64,000 bases of DNA from Thelonectria olida. Lineage: Eukaryota; Ascomycota; Sordariomycetes; Hypocreales; Nectriaceae. Shown one piece after another: positions 42,312 to 52,368 of the stretch. Under the pieces are notes generated by a model, which worked only from the letters and a program-made list of their open reading frames with translations, had not been told where the DNA came from and did no database searches. Position 1 is the first letter of the stretch; each line of letters begins with the position of its first letter. The position numbers were made by a program, and so were the translations under genes. The DNA lies in NCBI GenBank assembly GCA_020736575.1, contig JAGPYM010000024.1, forward strand, positions 496,001 through 560,000. The letters run 5' to 3'.

Positions 42312-43466
42312 TTGGCCAACGAGAGGGGTACATTGGCAGAACTCGCAAAACACGGACCGCACTAACAGAAATTTTTCAAGCCAATGAGAGTACGCAAAAT
42401 ATGATGCCCACGTAAACTTGAGGCCTCCGTAGCAAAGTGTGATGCCCACGTAGTAATTGCCCCCAAAAAAGTCAATTTCCTTCCTATATTGTTTATGGGC
42501 TCCTCTCTATCATTGTCTGAGAAGTGCATAGTCGCCGACAGGTTCGGAGGGTAATGCATGGGCTGCGCTAAGAGGCCCTCTTATTGAAAGGCGTATTTTA
42601 ATTAGAGATTCAGCGGGCGGTTCTGACGTCCCGGTTGACGCCCTGCACCCAAAACAACTCTGCGACTTGAAGGACGAACTGAACTTCCCGGTCCGAGTCT
42701 TCTCCATCAGGTTCGTATTGCTCCCAAATATCACGGGTTTGAAATTCCACCAAGCCTCTGGAAATGTGTCTAACATGCCTCTCGAATTCGGCCAAAGTAT
42801 CGGACCAGCTGTCGTGGCTTCTGAGTTCGGAGACAGTCGTGCAAGCCATGTCCTTATCGGTAGCAAGCGCCACCCGAAGCTCTTGTGCAGACAAGGGTCG
42901 CTCAGCAAATAGAACCCACAGGAAGAGCTTAGCCATCTGATTTTTTTCGGCTTCAGTCACGCCGCTCAAAATGTCGGCGTATAGCTCGTCAAGGGCTTCT
43001 GGGGTAGTCGTGAGCTTTTCGTGCAGCTTCTCCGCCTTGATGCCAGTTGCGTTCCCATCAATTATGATGTCAGTAATTAAGACTGCCCATTGGAATCCTC
43101 CGTGAGCCTTCAACAAGATTTCCTTCTCGATCTGCTGGCGCTTCGCATTTGGTTAAATTTCCTTTAGTCGGTCTCGAATGAACAATCGGATGTCTTTGTC
43201 ATTTCTCTCTTCCACAGAGATCGTTGGGATCGTGTCAATGCCAAGGATTGGATAATGCCTGGAAGAAAAGCATATCTTTACCTGCGCTTCTTCGCGTTCG
43301 ATGTCGTTCATGAGGTCCTTGAAGTAGGCTAACAAGCCTTTGGCATGATCTTTTCCGCATTCGTCAAGCGCGTCGACAAAGATGACTACGGGCCGGTTCT
43401 TCGCCCCCCCTGTCTCTCCGAATCTTAAAATCGTTCAGTAAGCTCAGAGAGATAACGTGCATGATA

Positions 43467-45301
43467 AGCGAGCGGTGAATACAAGCGAGCGGTGAAATTT
43501 TTCACCAACCACCTAACCTCACCCTTCAACTTAATTGTCTCAACCACACATTATGTCATTATCAATTAATGAGGCAAATATCAACCTTGCCCTTCAAGCC
43601 CTTCAGAACAACCCTCAATTAACTCCCTATCGCGCTTCAAAGATCTTCAAGGTCTCTGATACAACGTTACGCCGCCGACGCGATGGTATCCCTACTCGAC
43701 GCGATATTGTGCCCAATTCGCGGAAACTATCTGATCTAGAGGAACAGACTCTTATTGAGTATATCCTTGATCTAGATTCGCGAGGATTTCCCCCGCGAGT
43801 TAGTGATGTTGAAGAAATGGCCAACCGACTGCTTGCTGACCGCGACGCGTCACCTGTTGGCAAGCGCTGGGCTTCCAACTTCATTAAGCGACAACCAGAG
43901 CTCACAATGCGTTTTAATCGTAAATACGATTACCAGAGAGCTAAATGCGAAGATCCGGCTATTATTTGCAAGTGGTTCTCGCTTGTGGAGAATACAATCG
44001 CGAAATATGGTATCACCCTATCTGATATCTATAACTTTGACGAGACTGGCTTTATGATGGGTGTGATCGCCAGCGGAATGGTTGTTACAGGCCCAGAAAG
44101 GCGTGGAAGACCGAAATCAGTCCAGCCTGGAAACCGGGAATGGGTTACAGTCATCCAGGCTATTAATGCGGAAGGGTGGGCGATCCAGCCGTTCATCGTG
44201 GTTGCGGGCCAATATCACCTCTCCAGCTGGTATCAAGAAAGCAACCTCCCGGGCGATTGGGCTATTGCTACGACTCAAAATGGCTGGACGGACAATGAGA
44301 CGGGTCTTGAGTGGCTCAAGCACTTCGATCAACACACAAAAACCCGGTCAAATGGCCACTATCGTCTTCTAATCCTCGATGGGCATGAAAGCCACCATTC
44401 AACCAAGTTTGAGACATATTGTAAGGAGAACAACATCATCACGCTCTGTATGCCACCTCATTCATCCTATTTACTCCAGCCTCTTGATGTCGGGTGCTTT
44501 GGCCCGCTCAAGAAGGCCTACGGTCGGCAAATAGAGCATCTAATCAGATGCTCTATAACCCACGTTTCAAAGACGGAGTTCCTTTCGGCCTTTTACGCCG
44601 CCTTTCAAGCCGCTATGACAAAAAGCAATATCCAGGGAAGTTTTATAGGAGCCGGACTTGTTCCTCTAGATCCAGAAAATGTGCTTTCAAAGCTTGATGT
44701 GCAGCTACGGACTCCAACACCTGTCGAAGAGGAGGCTAGCCTTCCGGGCACTTGGGTTTCAAAGACCCCAAAGACTGTCCTTGAGGCTAGCTCTCAGTCT
44801 GAATACCTTGAAAGACGAATTAAAAGGCATCAGAGCAGCTCTCCAACCTCTATTCTAGAGGCACTTCAGTCATTTTCTAAGGGAACAAAGGCAATAATGC
44901 ATCAAATAGCATTGTTAAAGTCTGAGAACCAAATCCTTCGACAGGCGAATGAGACCCTTAGCAGGGGGCGCAGAGCAAAAAAGACACGCCTACATAATGG
45001 AGGGAAGATGACTCTAGATGAGGGAAGGGAAGCAATTGATCAGAAGGATGTTGATATGCAGCTAGTAGCCGAATCGTCGAGAAGTCGTGGTCAGGGAGGG
45101 TCAGCACGACCGAAGGAAAGGCGTTGTGGAACATGCGGCAAGACCGGTCATAATGCAAGAACATGTCAGTCATTATAGAGACGTCTGGAGAGGAGTATAC
45201 CAATTAGTTTTAATTGATTAGATAGTTTGTTGTGATTTTACTGAAGAATCTGTAATATAGGTGGTGAAAATTTCACCGCTCGCTTGTATTCACCGCTCGC
45301 T
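43467..45301 (+). mobile_element. Fot1/pogo-type Tc1-mariner transposon
   Basis: A 1835-bp element flanked by TA (43465-43466, 45302-45303). TIRs start AGCGAGCGGTGAATACAAGC and contain the unit AAGCGAGCGGTGAA twice in direct order; the two TIRs differ by a one-base indel. A single intact transposase gene fills the element. Flanking bases reconstruct a palindromic target GCATGATATCATGC. It is inserted in the NACHT region of an NLR gene. Confidence 0.93.
43553..45178 (+). CDS. Fot1/pogo-family transposase
   Basis: 541 residues from ATG 43553 (upstream in-frame codons lack an ATG). Domains in order: a psq-type helix-turn-helix (LTPYRASKIFKVSDTTLRRR), a CENP-B/Tc5 HTH (about residues 55-125), and the DDE_1 catalytic domain with its acidic residues in YNFDETGFMMG, LLILDGHESH and YLLQPLDVGCFGPLK. 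A coiled-coil-like segment and a C-terminal knuckle CGTCGKTGHNARTC follow. It binds the duplicated TIR motif and inserts at TA. The frame is uninterrupted, so the element could be active. Confidence 0.93.
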   Translation: MSLSINEANINLALQALQNNPQLTPYRASKIFKVSDTTLRRRRDGIPTRRDIVPNSRKLSDLEEQTLIEYILDLDSRGFPPRVSDVEEMANRLLADRDASPVGKRWASNFIKRQPELTMRFNRKYDYQRAKCEDPAIICKWFSLVENTIAKYGITLSDIYNFDETGFMMGVIASGMVVTGPERRGRPKSVQPGNREWVTVIQAINAEGWAIQPFIVVAGQYHLSSWYQESNLPGDWAIATTQNGWTDNETGLEWLKHFDQHTKTRSNGHYRLLILDGHESHHSTKFETYCKENNIITLCMPPHSSYLLQPLDVGCFGPLKKAYGRQIEHLIRCSITHVSKTEFLSAFYAAFQAAMTKSNIQGSFIGAGLVPLDPENVLSKLDVQLRTPTPVEEEASLPGTWVSKTPKTVLEASSQSEYLERRIKRHQSSSPTSILEALQSFSKGTKAIMHQIALLKSENQILRQANETLSRGRRAKKTRLHNGGKMTLDEGREAIDQKDVDMQLVAESSRSRGQGGSARPKERRCGTCGKTGHNARTCQSL

Positions 45302-46107
45302 TATCATGCCACAACGAGCTCCCCGGACTTTCTGTGTTCCATCATTGTAACGGCGAACTTCATGAGAACGGACTTTCCAGCCCCGGGATTCCCTTTGATC
45401 CAGAAAAGACCCCGTGGTTTGTTCATCCAAGCTTGGTATTGCGAATCCTCCAGGAGCCACTCACAGGTATCCTTTGCGGAATGAATGTGGTAGTACCTGG
45501 ACTTTTCTTCTTTAAAAGAAAGCGACTTGAGACATTCTATGCCGGATTAGTGGCTTGTTGTATATTAATCTCGATCTACAGACCCATGTTCTCGTTTGAA
45601 AGCGATTCTGATGCTGGAGGAGCCGTTAGTACATTGTCTAACTGTAGAGTCAAGCCTCGTTACTCACAACTACTTCCAACTTCCGTACTTGCGATAATAG
45701 ACTTGCTTTGCGATCTGCTTACTAGTTGCCGTAGAGTGATCAGAACAGGTCTGTAGAGCTCGTCGTATTGGTTGGTATATTTCACCATCTCGGAATGATT
45801 GCGGTTAAGTGGATGTTGGTGTTTACTGCCGCATGCTGCGGATGAGACGTCGACTAATACTTCGAGAGGTCCGGAGAGTTTCCATCTGCCATCTCCCATC
45901 TGAACGAGATGTAAGCAATATTTCAGGACAGCAATATAAAGACTTTCAAGAGCACACCTTCACTGCAGTGGGAGATTTCTCCGTTTCGTAGAAGGAGACA
46001 ATTCGAAGCTGTTTTGCGCAGAACGCGTTGCTGAACTCCTTTTCGAGACGTTGAAGGAGCGCTGAGTTTTTATTGAGCGACTCAAGAAGGCTCCACAAAC
46101 GCCACTA

Positions 46108-46839
46108 CCCCAAGGCCCAGGCCCCGCAACAGATTGCGGATCTAGCGACGTTGAAGCCCAAGCACATGAGACTGCATCTGCCTCTCCGTCCCTAGGTCCG
46201 GTGATTCGCCGCCGTTCCCATCGTCAAGCCGCGTCTAAATTGACACGCTATGACGATGATAGCGATAGTGATACAGATGGAAATTCCCAGAGAAGCGAAG
46301 GTGATCTTGATCGTATCAATTCACAAAATGACGACAACTATCGTCCCTCTGCCTTGACAGACGAGGAAGGGGACCAGGAGGGTGAAAACGAGGACGAACA
46401 ATTCCCACGCAAGCGCCGCAGGATCTCAAAACCGTCGACTGGTAGAGCATCTCTGATATCTACTACCCGGTCAGCCAAACGGGACAACCGTCTGCGGGCA
46501 AGTGGGATTCCTAGCCCAGCACTATCGCAGTCAACATCCATTGAAGCTGAAGTTGGGGCAGTTCTCGCCAGATTCGAGGAACGGCCGCTTGAGAATGTTG
46601 TACTGAAGCGCATAACGGAGAATGGCAGAGCAACCTTCCAGTTGCAGTTCGACTGGACTCCTTGTACAGAGCGTGGGCACGCTAGCAGCGCTGATCGGGG
46701 TTGTGTTGATTCTGCCTCGACACGGACAGTTCGCAGGCCTAAGAGGACTTTGGCTTCGAGAACCCATTACTCGACTGAGGAGGACAACCTACTTCTTGAG
46801 TTGAAGGAGAGAGAGGGGCTTGCGTGGCACGAGATCTAA
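46108..46839 (+). pseudogene. Myb/SANT-like DNA-binding protein fragment
   Basis: An open frame without an ATG near its beginning. It is Ser/Asp/Glu-rich with basic patches (FPRKRRRISKPS) and ends with RTHYSTEEDNLLLELKEREG and LAWHEI, the first two helices of a SANT/Myb-like module, before an in-frame TAA and several further stops. The remaining helix is lost. The 5' part overlaps the lipase-like end of the broken NLR on the other strand. It is best read as a truncated, decayed transcription-factor-like gene. Confidence 0.5.
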
Positions 46840-46979
46840 AGAGCTGAGTAATAGACTTCATGATTCCGAAGGAGTGTATCGTGGGCTAGAGCCACCACAA
46901 TCGTCGAAATGTATGACAGAGCGCGTTGTGATGCACAACCCGCTCTGTCACAATCCCAATTAAACTAATACATCGGCTC

Positions 46980-47311
46980 CTACGTGCATTCAGCGAGTGC
47001 ATCCCGGCAGTCCTCTTCCTCCCTGGGATTGCCGAGTCCCTGGACACACGTGGTGCCAGCCACGGTGGTACAGCAACTCCTGCACTCGCGCAGATTTCTC
47101 CCCTGTCCTGGGCCGGAGCATCCATTGCGGCACTCAGTCACCAAATTAGGGAAAGTAGAAGCGCAGGTTTTCCCCCCACCGCAACCGGATTGTTGGGGCC
47201 GGGCTGTCGCATACGATGCCGACAGCAGTGCTGCTGCTGCGATGGATGTTAACTTCGTCTTGTATACGCGGATAGACTCAAATACTTGCCAAGGAGGCTG
47301 GCAATCTTCAT
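46980..47311 (-). CDS. Small secreted cysteine-rich protein (candidate effector)
   Basis: Two exons on the minus strand: 47311-47290 (22 nt) and 47236-46980 (257 nt, TAG stop at 46980-46982), joined by a 53-bp GC-AG intron (donor GCAAGT, GTTAAC as possible branch, acceptor CGCAG). Splicing yields 92 residues. Residues 1-19, MKIASLLAAALLSASYATA, are a textbook signal peptide. The mature 73 residues contain ten cysteines with spacing C-x5-C-x10-C-x3-C-x11-C-x2-CC-x7-C-x12-C-x6-C, enough for five disulphides. There are no internal stops, and the length is divisible by three. I do not recognise a family; size, secretion signal and cysteine content match fungal effector-like or antimicrobial proteins. 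It lies between a broken NLR/Myb fragment and a hAT element. Confidence 0.75.
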
Positions 47312-47859
47312 GATGTTCAACTGGTTTTGGGGGCGGAGACTAAAGTCAGGAGTGGGAGGGAGGCAAGGTCTTCTTGCCAGTTTTGTGATGGAAGAGGGAC
47401 GGATTGCCAGGTTTTTTAAATCCAGATTCCGCCCTAAAGTCTTCCTATTTTCACATGTCAAGCTACCTCAAGAACATATCGGCAGAGCAAAGTTTACGCA
47501 TGGTAGGCCATAATACGTTTCGCTGTAAGTCTGAACTGCTTGCGGGTGGGGCGAGAAAGTTTCTACGCTGGAGTATGGTCATGCTCTTTAACTAACGTCC
47601 ATCACTGCCAGTGCATGTAACTGGGCCATATACTCAACGTCAGAGGCTTGCCATCTATAGAGTTTTCGGGCCTTTCGCCTCAGTTGGTATGATAGCCTCA
47701 AATTGTCATGACAGAATCTCCAAATCATTCTCGACCAAAGCTGGGCTAATTCAATATCTGTGCGGTCCCATGTCAGGAGTCATCATTGCGAAAGGGGCTT
47801 TTATCGCAAAGGGTTGGTTCCCTTGATGTGCGGAGGCAAATGATAGAGGATTCGTAATG

Positions 47860-50708
47860 CAGGGTTGCAAACAGATAAATCAAATTCAAATCTATCCAAA
47901 TCAAATCAAATCAAATCGGGGTAAAATTTATCCAAATCAAATCAAATTGCAAAGCCCAGATTTATTTGGATATTTGGTTATTTGGATGAGCCCCGCATGT
48001 AGTCTGGTCCAATCACTGTCCGCCATCTGCTCAGTCGAGCCAGCCATGTTCGTACCGTACGGCGGATTTGCTTTTTTTAAGGGGCATAGCAGGCTTGCTT
48101 TTTACTAGCGGGGTAACTATGGAAATATATGTTGAGCCTGTGTCGGCCCTGTGGCGGAGAGTGGCTCGGCGAATCCATCCCTCTATTCCACGGCTGCTCC
48201 AACCAGCAAGCGTAGTAGCTGATCTGGAAGTCTTGACAGCCCTTGCCACTATTTGACATGGCGCAATCTCCTAACGCAGACAGGGCATCAGCAGGTCTTT
48301 CCAATGCTCCCTCTACCGCTTACAGCGGCCTCGGCAGCCCCACCAACTTCAATCCATCCGAGCCCAACGGAGAGGCGACGACAGACACATCATCCTCGGT
48401 CGATTACACCGGTTACGTAGGCATCGATTGGAGCCGCCTTCCAGGCTATTACATGCGCAAACATGGAAGGAGGGTGCGGACGGGATGGGTGTGGGAGTAT
48501 GGATACGATATTGAGAAAGCTGGGTCAGGTCGACGCTCCTGGCTCTGCAAGGAGTGTCATCGAAAGAAGGCTACAACTACGCACATGTACGATTCTGCAT
48601 CCACAAGCCAAGCAAACAGCCATATGGAAAGTGTCCACCGAATCGACAAAGATGGGCAAATGTCCCCAAAGAGGAAGAAACAACGGACGCTTTTTGACAT
48701 GGCAGACCTGGACTCTCATCGACCGAAGGACCAGGCTGTGATGAATGCTTTTATAGCCTCATTCGATCCTATTCATTTTCAACGTTTGCTCATTCGATGG
48801 GTGGCCTGCGACAATGTGCCATTCAACAAGCTTGAAAGTCCCTATTTCCGAGACCTTATGGGATACGCAAACGGTGCGATTATCGAGTCAGGGAGTCTCC
48901 CAAGCCACAGCACAATGCGTGAATGGATTGTTCGGTCCTTTAATCGCCACAAGGGTGTTGTGACAGAGCTTCTCGGCTGCTCATTGAGCCGGATTAACAT
49001 TTCCTTTGACGCCTGGACCTCCCGCAAGTTTACGTCCCTTCTTGGTCTCACCGTGCACTTTCTTGACGACGAAGGGAAGTTTCGTACATTCCTTCTGGGC
49101 CTGCCACAAATCGAGGGTCGTCACAGTGGCGAGAACCTTGCAGACCGCGTCAGTGAAATAATTCACGAATATGGGTTGGAGGATCGTATTGGGTACTTTG
49201 TCACAGACAATGCGGAGAGCAATGACACGTGCCTCGAAAACCTAGGCACTGAGTTCGGTTTCAACAAGCAGCACAGGCGGCTTCGTTGCTGTGGGCATAT
49301 TATCAACCTCGTCGCCCGATCCATCCTCTTCGGCACGGACGCCGACGCCTTTGAGGAAGACTGCCAAGCCGAAAAAGAAGTCCAAGATGAGATAAAACTC
49401 TGGAGGTCGAAGGGCCCAATTGGCAAGCTGCACAATATTGTTCACTGGGTGCAAAGATCGGGCCAGCGCATGGAGAAGCTCCACAAGCTCCAGCTTATTG
49501 AGAACACCGCCTTAAATCTTAAAGACAAAACAACGTACAATGTCATCACGGATAACGCTACCCGCTGGAACTCATCTGAGGCGATGATGGAGCGAGGCTA
49601 CCAGCTTCGGAATGCGCTCGATTCCATGGTCCAGGCAGAAGCTACGGAGTGGGACCAGTACGTGACCAGGAGGACTCAGAACGGGACAAAGCCAATGCCA
49701 AAGAAAAGCCGAAAAAAGCCTGCGATTGTTGACGATAAGATGTCTGCTGAGGACTGGTCGGTGATTTCGGAGTATCTGGCTATATTGAAGCCGTTGAAGA
49801 TAGCTACCAAGCGCCTAAAAGGCCGACCCAAAGAACGTGAGCTGGGTCCAGCTTCCTCCCGCTTAACTTGTACTTACAGTTTTAGGCAAATTCGGTGCGA
49901 TCTGGGAGGTTTTGCTGACAATGGAGTGGCTTCTGAAGCATCTGGAAGAGTCAAAGATACAACATGAACGAGATGAAGAACCACACTTGCGGATTGGTTG
50001 CAACCTTGGCTGGATGAAGCTGGACCGATACTACACCCTCACCGAGGATAGCCCTGCATATCTCGCAACCCTTGTCCTCCACCCTGCCTTTCGGTGGTCA
50101 ACCGTCGAGTCGCAATGGGCTGATCATCCCGATTGGCTAGTCAGAGGAAAGGCAGCCGTACAAGAACTGTGGGAGGAGTATCGAAGCCTCCCTGTCGAGC
50201 AGGATACGATACCTGAGCAACCCACTGTTACAAGGAAGACAACCGACCTGGATGACTTTATGGCGTCAATCAGAAAGCTCAGCACTCAACCTACACCTTT
50301 ACCTTCGGCTACGCGCGATGAGTACGCAGCGTGGATTGCCACTACCGATCCAGGCGACTGCTTGGTGGATAATCCGATTCAGTATTGGCTTCTCCGAAGA
50401 CGCCAGTATCCACGTCTGTCGCGGATGGCAATCGATCTCTTTTCAATTCCCGCGATGTCTTCAGAGCCGGAGCGAATATTCAACCTTGCAGGACAGATGG
50501 TTACAGCTCAGAGAGGCCGACTGCAAGCGGATATTATAGGAGCAGCTCAATGCATCTCATCGTGGGAGAAAAATGGGGCTATCCAAATATCCAAATAGAT
50601 CCAGATCGATCCAAATCAAATCAAATCAAATCAAATCAATCATTTTTTTATCCAAATCAAATCAAATTGAACCTCCAATTTGATTTGATTTATCTGTTTG
50701 CAAGCCTG
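47860..50708 (+). mobile_element. hAT DNA transposon
   Basis: 2849 bp. Terminal inverted repeats CAGGGTTGCAAACAGATAAA at 47860 and CAGGCTTGCAAACAGATAAA (reverse-complemented) at 50708, one mismatch. Both subterminal regions contain many CAAAT/ATCCAAAT repeats (47883-47955 and 50608-50690), likely transposase-binding arrays. No 8-bp duplication is present (TCGTAATG versus CTATCAGC), so the flanks have been rearranged. The right end abuts a copia gag fragment. Confidence 0.88.
48258..50598 (+). CDS. hAT-family transposase
   Basis: ATG 48258; exons 48258-49845 and 49886-50598 with a tentative 40-bp intron (GTCCAG...TTTTAG) that joins KERELG to KFGAIWEVLLTMEW; 766 residues. A BED-like zinc-binding segment (about residues 90-135, WLCKECHRKK...SHMESVHR) is followed by the RNase H-fold catalytic region (ISFDAWTSRKFTSLLGLTVHF, YFVTDNAESNDTCL, RCCGHIINLVARSIL) and the hAT dimerisation domain near the C-terminus (YPRLSRMAIDLFSIPAMSSE, ERIFNLAGQMVTAQRGRL). 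The donor site is weak, so a frameshift instead of an intron cannot be excluded. Otherwise the protein is complete. Confidence 0.85.
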
Positions 50709-51046
50709 CTATCAGCCAGCGCGATGAGTTTGCCGCGGACGTCATGGATTCCGAGGTAATGTTGCTTAAACTCCTGACACACCGTGAGGTCGATGCGATC
50801 AGAGACCTTGTCATATTTCTTCTTCTCGCTATCATAGATAGCCTGGAGGCTGTGATATTTCTGGATCGTGTCCCTGCTTGCTGAGTCTGACGGTTTGGTC
50901 GCAGTGAAGACCAAGTTTTCGATCCCTTCTGGATTACAGTAGCTCCAGACGTCGTTGCGCACAGCAAGGTCCTCAATAGAGTTGATCCAGTTGGTCCAGC
51001 CCTCGCGGGAGTTGAGCAAGGTGAGGTTGTGATCCTTGATCGACAT
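50709..51046 (-). pseudogene. Copia gag N-terminal fragment
   Basis: ATG 51046, MSIKDHNLTLLNSREGWTNW, with the copia-gag pattern of a Trp-containing start, a WSYCNPEG-type motif (about residue 34) and a charged helical stretch (YDSEKKKYDKVSDRIDLTVC). The frame runs straight into the right terminus of the hAT element at 50708 and is cut there. No protease or integrase follows. Confidence 0.65.
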
Positions 51047-51404
51047 TTTTGTGACTTTCAGCCAAGAAAAGGATGGCGTCTCTTCGAATTGACTTCTGAT
51101 TAATGTGTTAGCTTCTTGCTGATTGAAGAGATCATGATCGTTAGTTTTTAGGAGTCTTCTCTATCAAATCTGTTGCGGGTTTCAAGTTGCTGTTTCACGT
51201 CGCTTCATCTGATACATCCGACTATGAACCGGAAATCAGCATTGCGCAGTCGGCTCAACTTCGCGCCGATTCCCCTGAGGAGATTTCCAAGTTGAAAGAA
51301 AGCTCTCATTGCGACGGAGTTGTCAGCAGAAGATGCTGGTGGTGATAGATTTGGTTTGCGACAGAGAAGATGCTGATAATAATGGAGAGAGGCAATGAAA
51401 GAGT

Positions 51405-51419
51405 CTCCGGGCTCATAAC
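51405..51419 (-). other. Copia primer-binding site (half-tRNA-iMet type)
   Basis: Immediately inside the LTR the minus strand reads GTTATGAGCCCGGAG. GTTATGAGCCC is complementary to the anticodon-loop end of an initiator-Met tRNA half, the primer type known for copia elements in flies and fungi. Confidence 0.7.
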
Positions 51420-51530
51420 TGTCGCACTGAGCGTGCTTAAAGGGTTAAAGTGAATATGATGAGCAGCAGCAATTGTGTTGATTGATTGTTGTCTAAAGTG
51501 CGGGGTACTCCAGCCCACAGATTTTATTTG

Positions 51531-52292
51531 GGCAATTACTACGTGGGCATCACACTTTGCTACGCGGGCCTCAAGTTTACGTGGGCATCATATTTTGCGT
51601 ACTCTCATTGGCCCGAAAAATCCTCGACCCACGGGTACAAGCCCCACGAAGGCAGTGAAGCTTGTCCGCTAACAGCCAGCCAAACCCCTCAAAGATCATT
51701 TTCAGGTAGCAATGGGAGCCAGAAATATTACGGCGGCAGTAAATTTATTCTTCCCGGACGACCAATTCATGGCTTTTTGTCGCTATAACACTCGTTACAG
51801 TCGTATTGCGTTTAAATCTAACCAGTTGCTTCTCTCATTCTCTAACTACAATGCAATCTCCCTCTCTACTTACTGAATGCAAGGCTTGTCGCACGACGCG
51901 ATTGTTTGGACGACTGAACGACGATCGGGAAGAAGATCCCCTGTAAATCGGGCAACGAAAGACTCTTGATTTTCTATCTAAAGGAGCGACAAAGGTCGGT
52001 CTCTTATACTTATGTTCAATCTGCCGATACCATAGGCAGCAGGCTACTGCCTAATGCTAGTTGTGGTCGTTCACGCCCTCCGTGAACTTTTTCACGATGA
52101 CCGTGATCCTTGCCCGATTTGTGAGCGAGCGACTTGATATTGACAGCCAACGAGAGGGGTACATTGGCAGAACTCGCAAAACACGGACCGCACTAACAGA
52201 AATTTTTCGGGCCAATGAGAGTACGCAAAATATGATGCCCACGTAAACTTGAGGCCCGTGTAGCAAAGTGTGATGCCCACGTAGTAATTGCC
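51531..52292. mobile_element. Non-autonomous derivative of MULE2 (762 bp)
   Basis: Its TIRs are those of MULE2 (GGCAATTACTACGTGGGCAT, about 90 bp). The left 360 bp match MULE2 37538-37893 almost base for base, including the last codons of its transposase. The right ~145 bp match the other MULE2 end. The central ~255 bp (51891-52145) have no counterpart in MULE2. It sits in a copia LTR with TTATTTG on both sides; the LTR copy at 29.9 kb shows the empty site (TTACTTG once). Confidence 0.88.
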
Positions 52293-52368
52293 TTATTTGA
52301 AGCACACAGCTTGATTATTAAGTGCTGTTGTTTCCTGAGGCTCGTTATCATGCCTGGCCTGCGACACC

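Larger units (their letters stand above)
37538..42461 (-). mobile_element. MULE DNA transposon with ~90-bp TIRs (MULE2)
   Basis: Terminal inverted repeats begin GGCAATTACTACGTGGGCAT at 37538 and, reverse-complemented, at 42461, and match over about 90 bp with only a few mismatches. Inside is a Mutator-like transposase on the minus strand and, upstream of it, a nested MITE (41642-42311). No matching target duplication is visible (left flank TTTGCAAA, right flank CCCAAAAAA). A shortened derivative with the same ends lies at 51531-52292. Confidence 0.85.
42610..46100 (-). pseudogene. Lipase-like / NACHT NLR gene, broken by a pogo transposon
   Basis: Fragments of one minus-strand NLR gene flank the transposon at 43467-45301. 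Right part: an alpha/beta-hydrolase (SesB-like lipase) C-terminal segment (QLRIVSFYETEKSPTAVK, 58-bp intron 45900-45957, then WKLSGPLEVLVDVSSA...HSEMVKYTN), the pre-NACHT linker (CLKSLSFKEEKSRYYHIHSA, CEWLLEDSQYQAW) and the P-loop FWIKGNPGAGKSVLMKFA. Left part: Walker B VIFVDALDEC, the SSRHYP motif, and the NACHT C-terminal region (GFQWAVLITDIII, LFLWVLFAERPLSAQELRVA). About 100 codons between the P-loop and Walker B are missing besides the insertion, and a stop occurs near 43154, so the gene is dead. The WD/ankyrin-type C-terminus is not seen. Confidence 0.75.
50709..52366 (-). mobile_element. Ty1/copia retrotransposon remnant (LTR, PBS and gag start)
   Basis: Minus strand. The 5' LTR is 51420-52366 (TGTCGCA...TGCGACA, about 185 bp once a nested MULE derivative is removed). 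Directly after it comes a primer-binding site, then a leader and the first 113 codons of gag (51046-50709). The hAT element truncates the rest, so pol and the 3' LTR are absent. A second LTR copy is at 24046-29957. Confidence 0.8.

Noticed and set aside
37529..42470. A target duplication for MULE2
   Set aside because: Flanks TTTGCAAA and CCCAAAAAA differ; only the TIRs support the boundaries.
47860..50708. An 8-bp target duplication for the autonomous hAT
   Set aside because: The flanking octamers (TCGTAATG, CTATCAGC) do not match.
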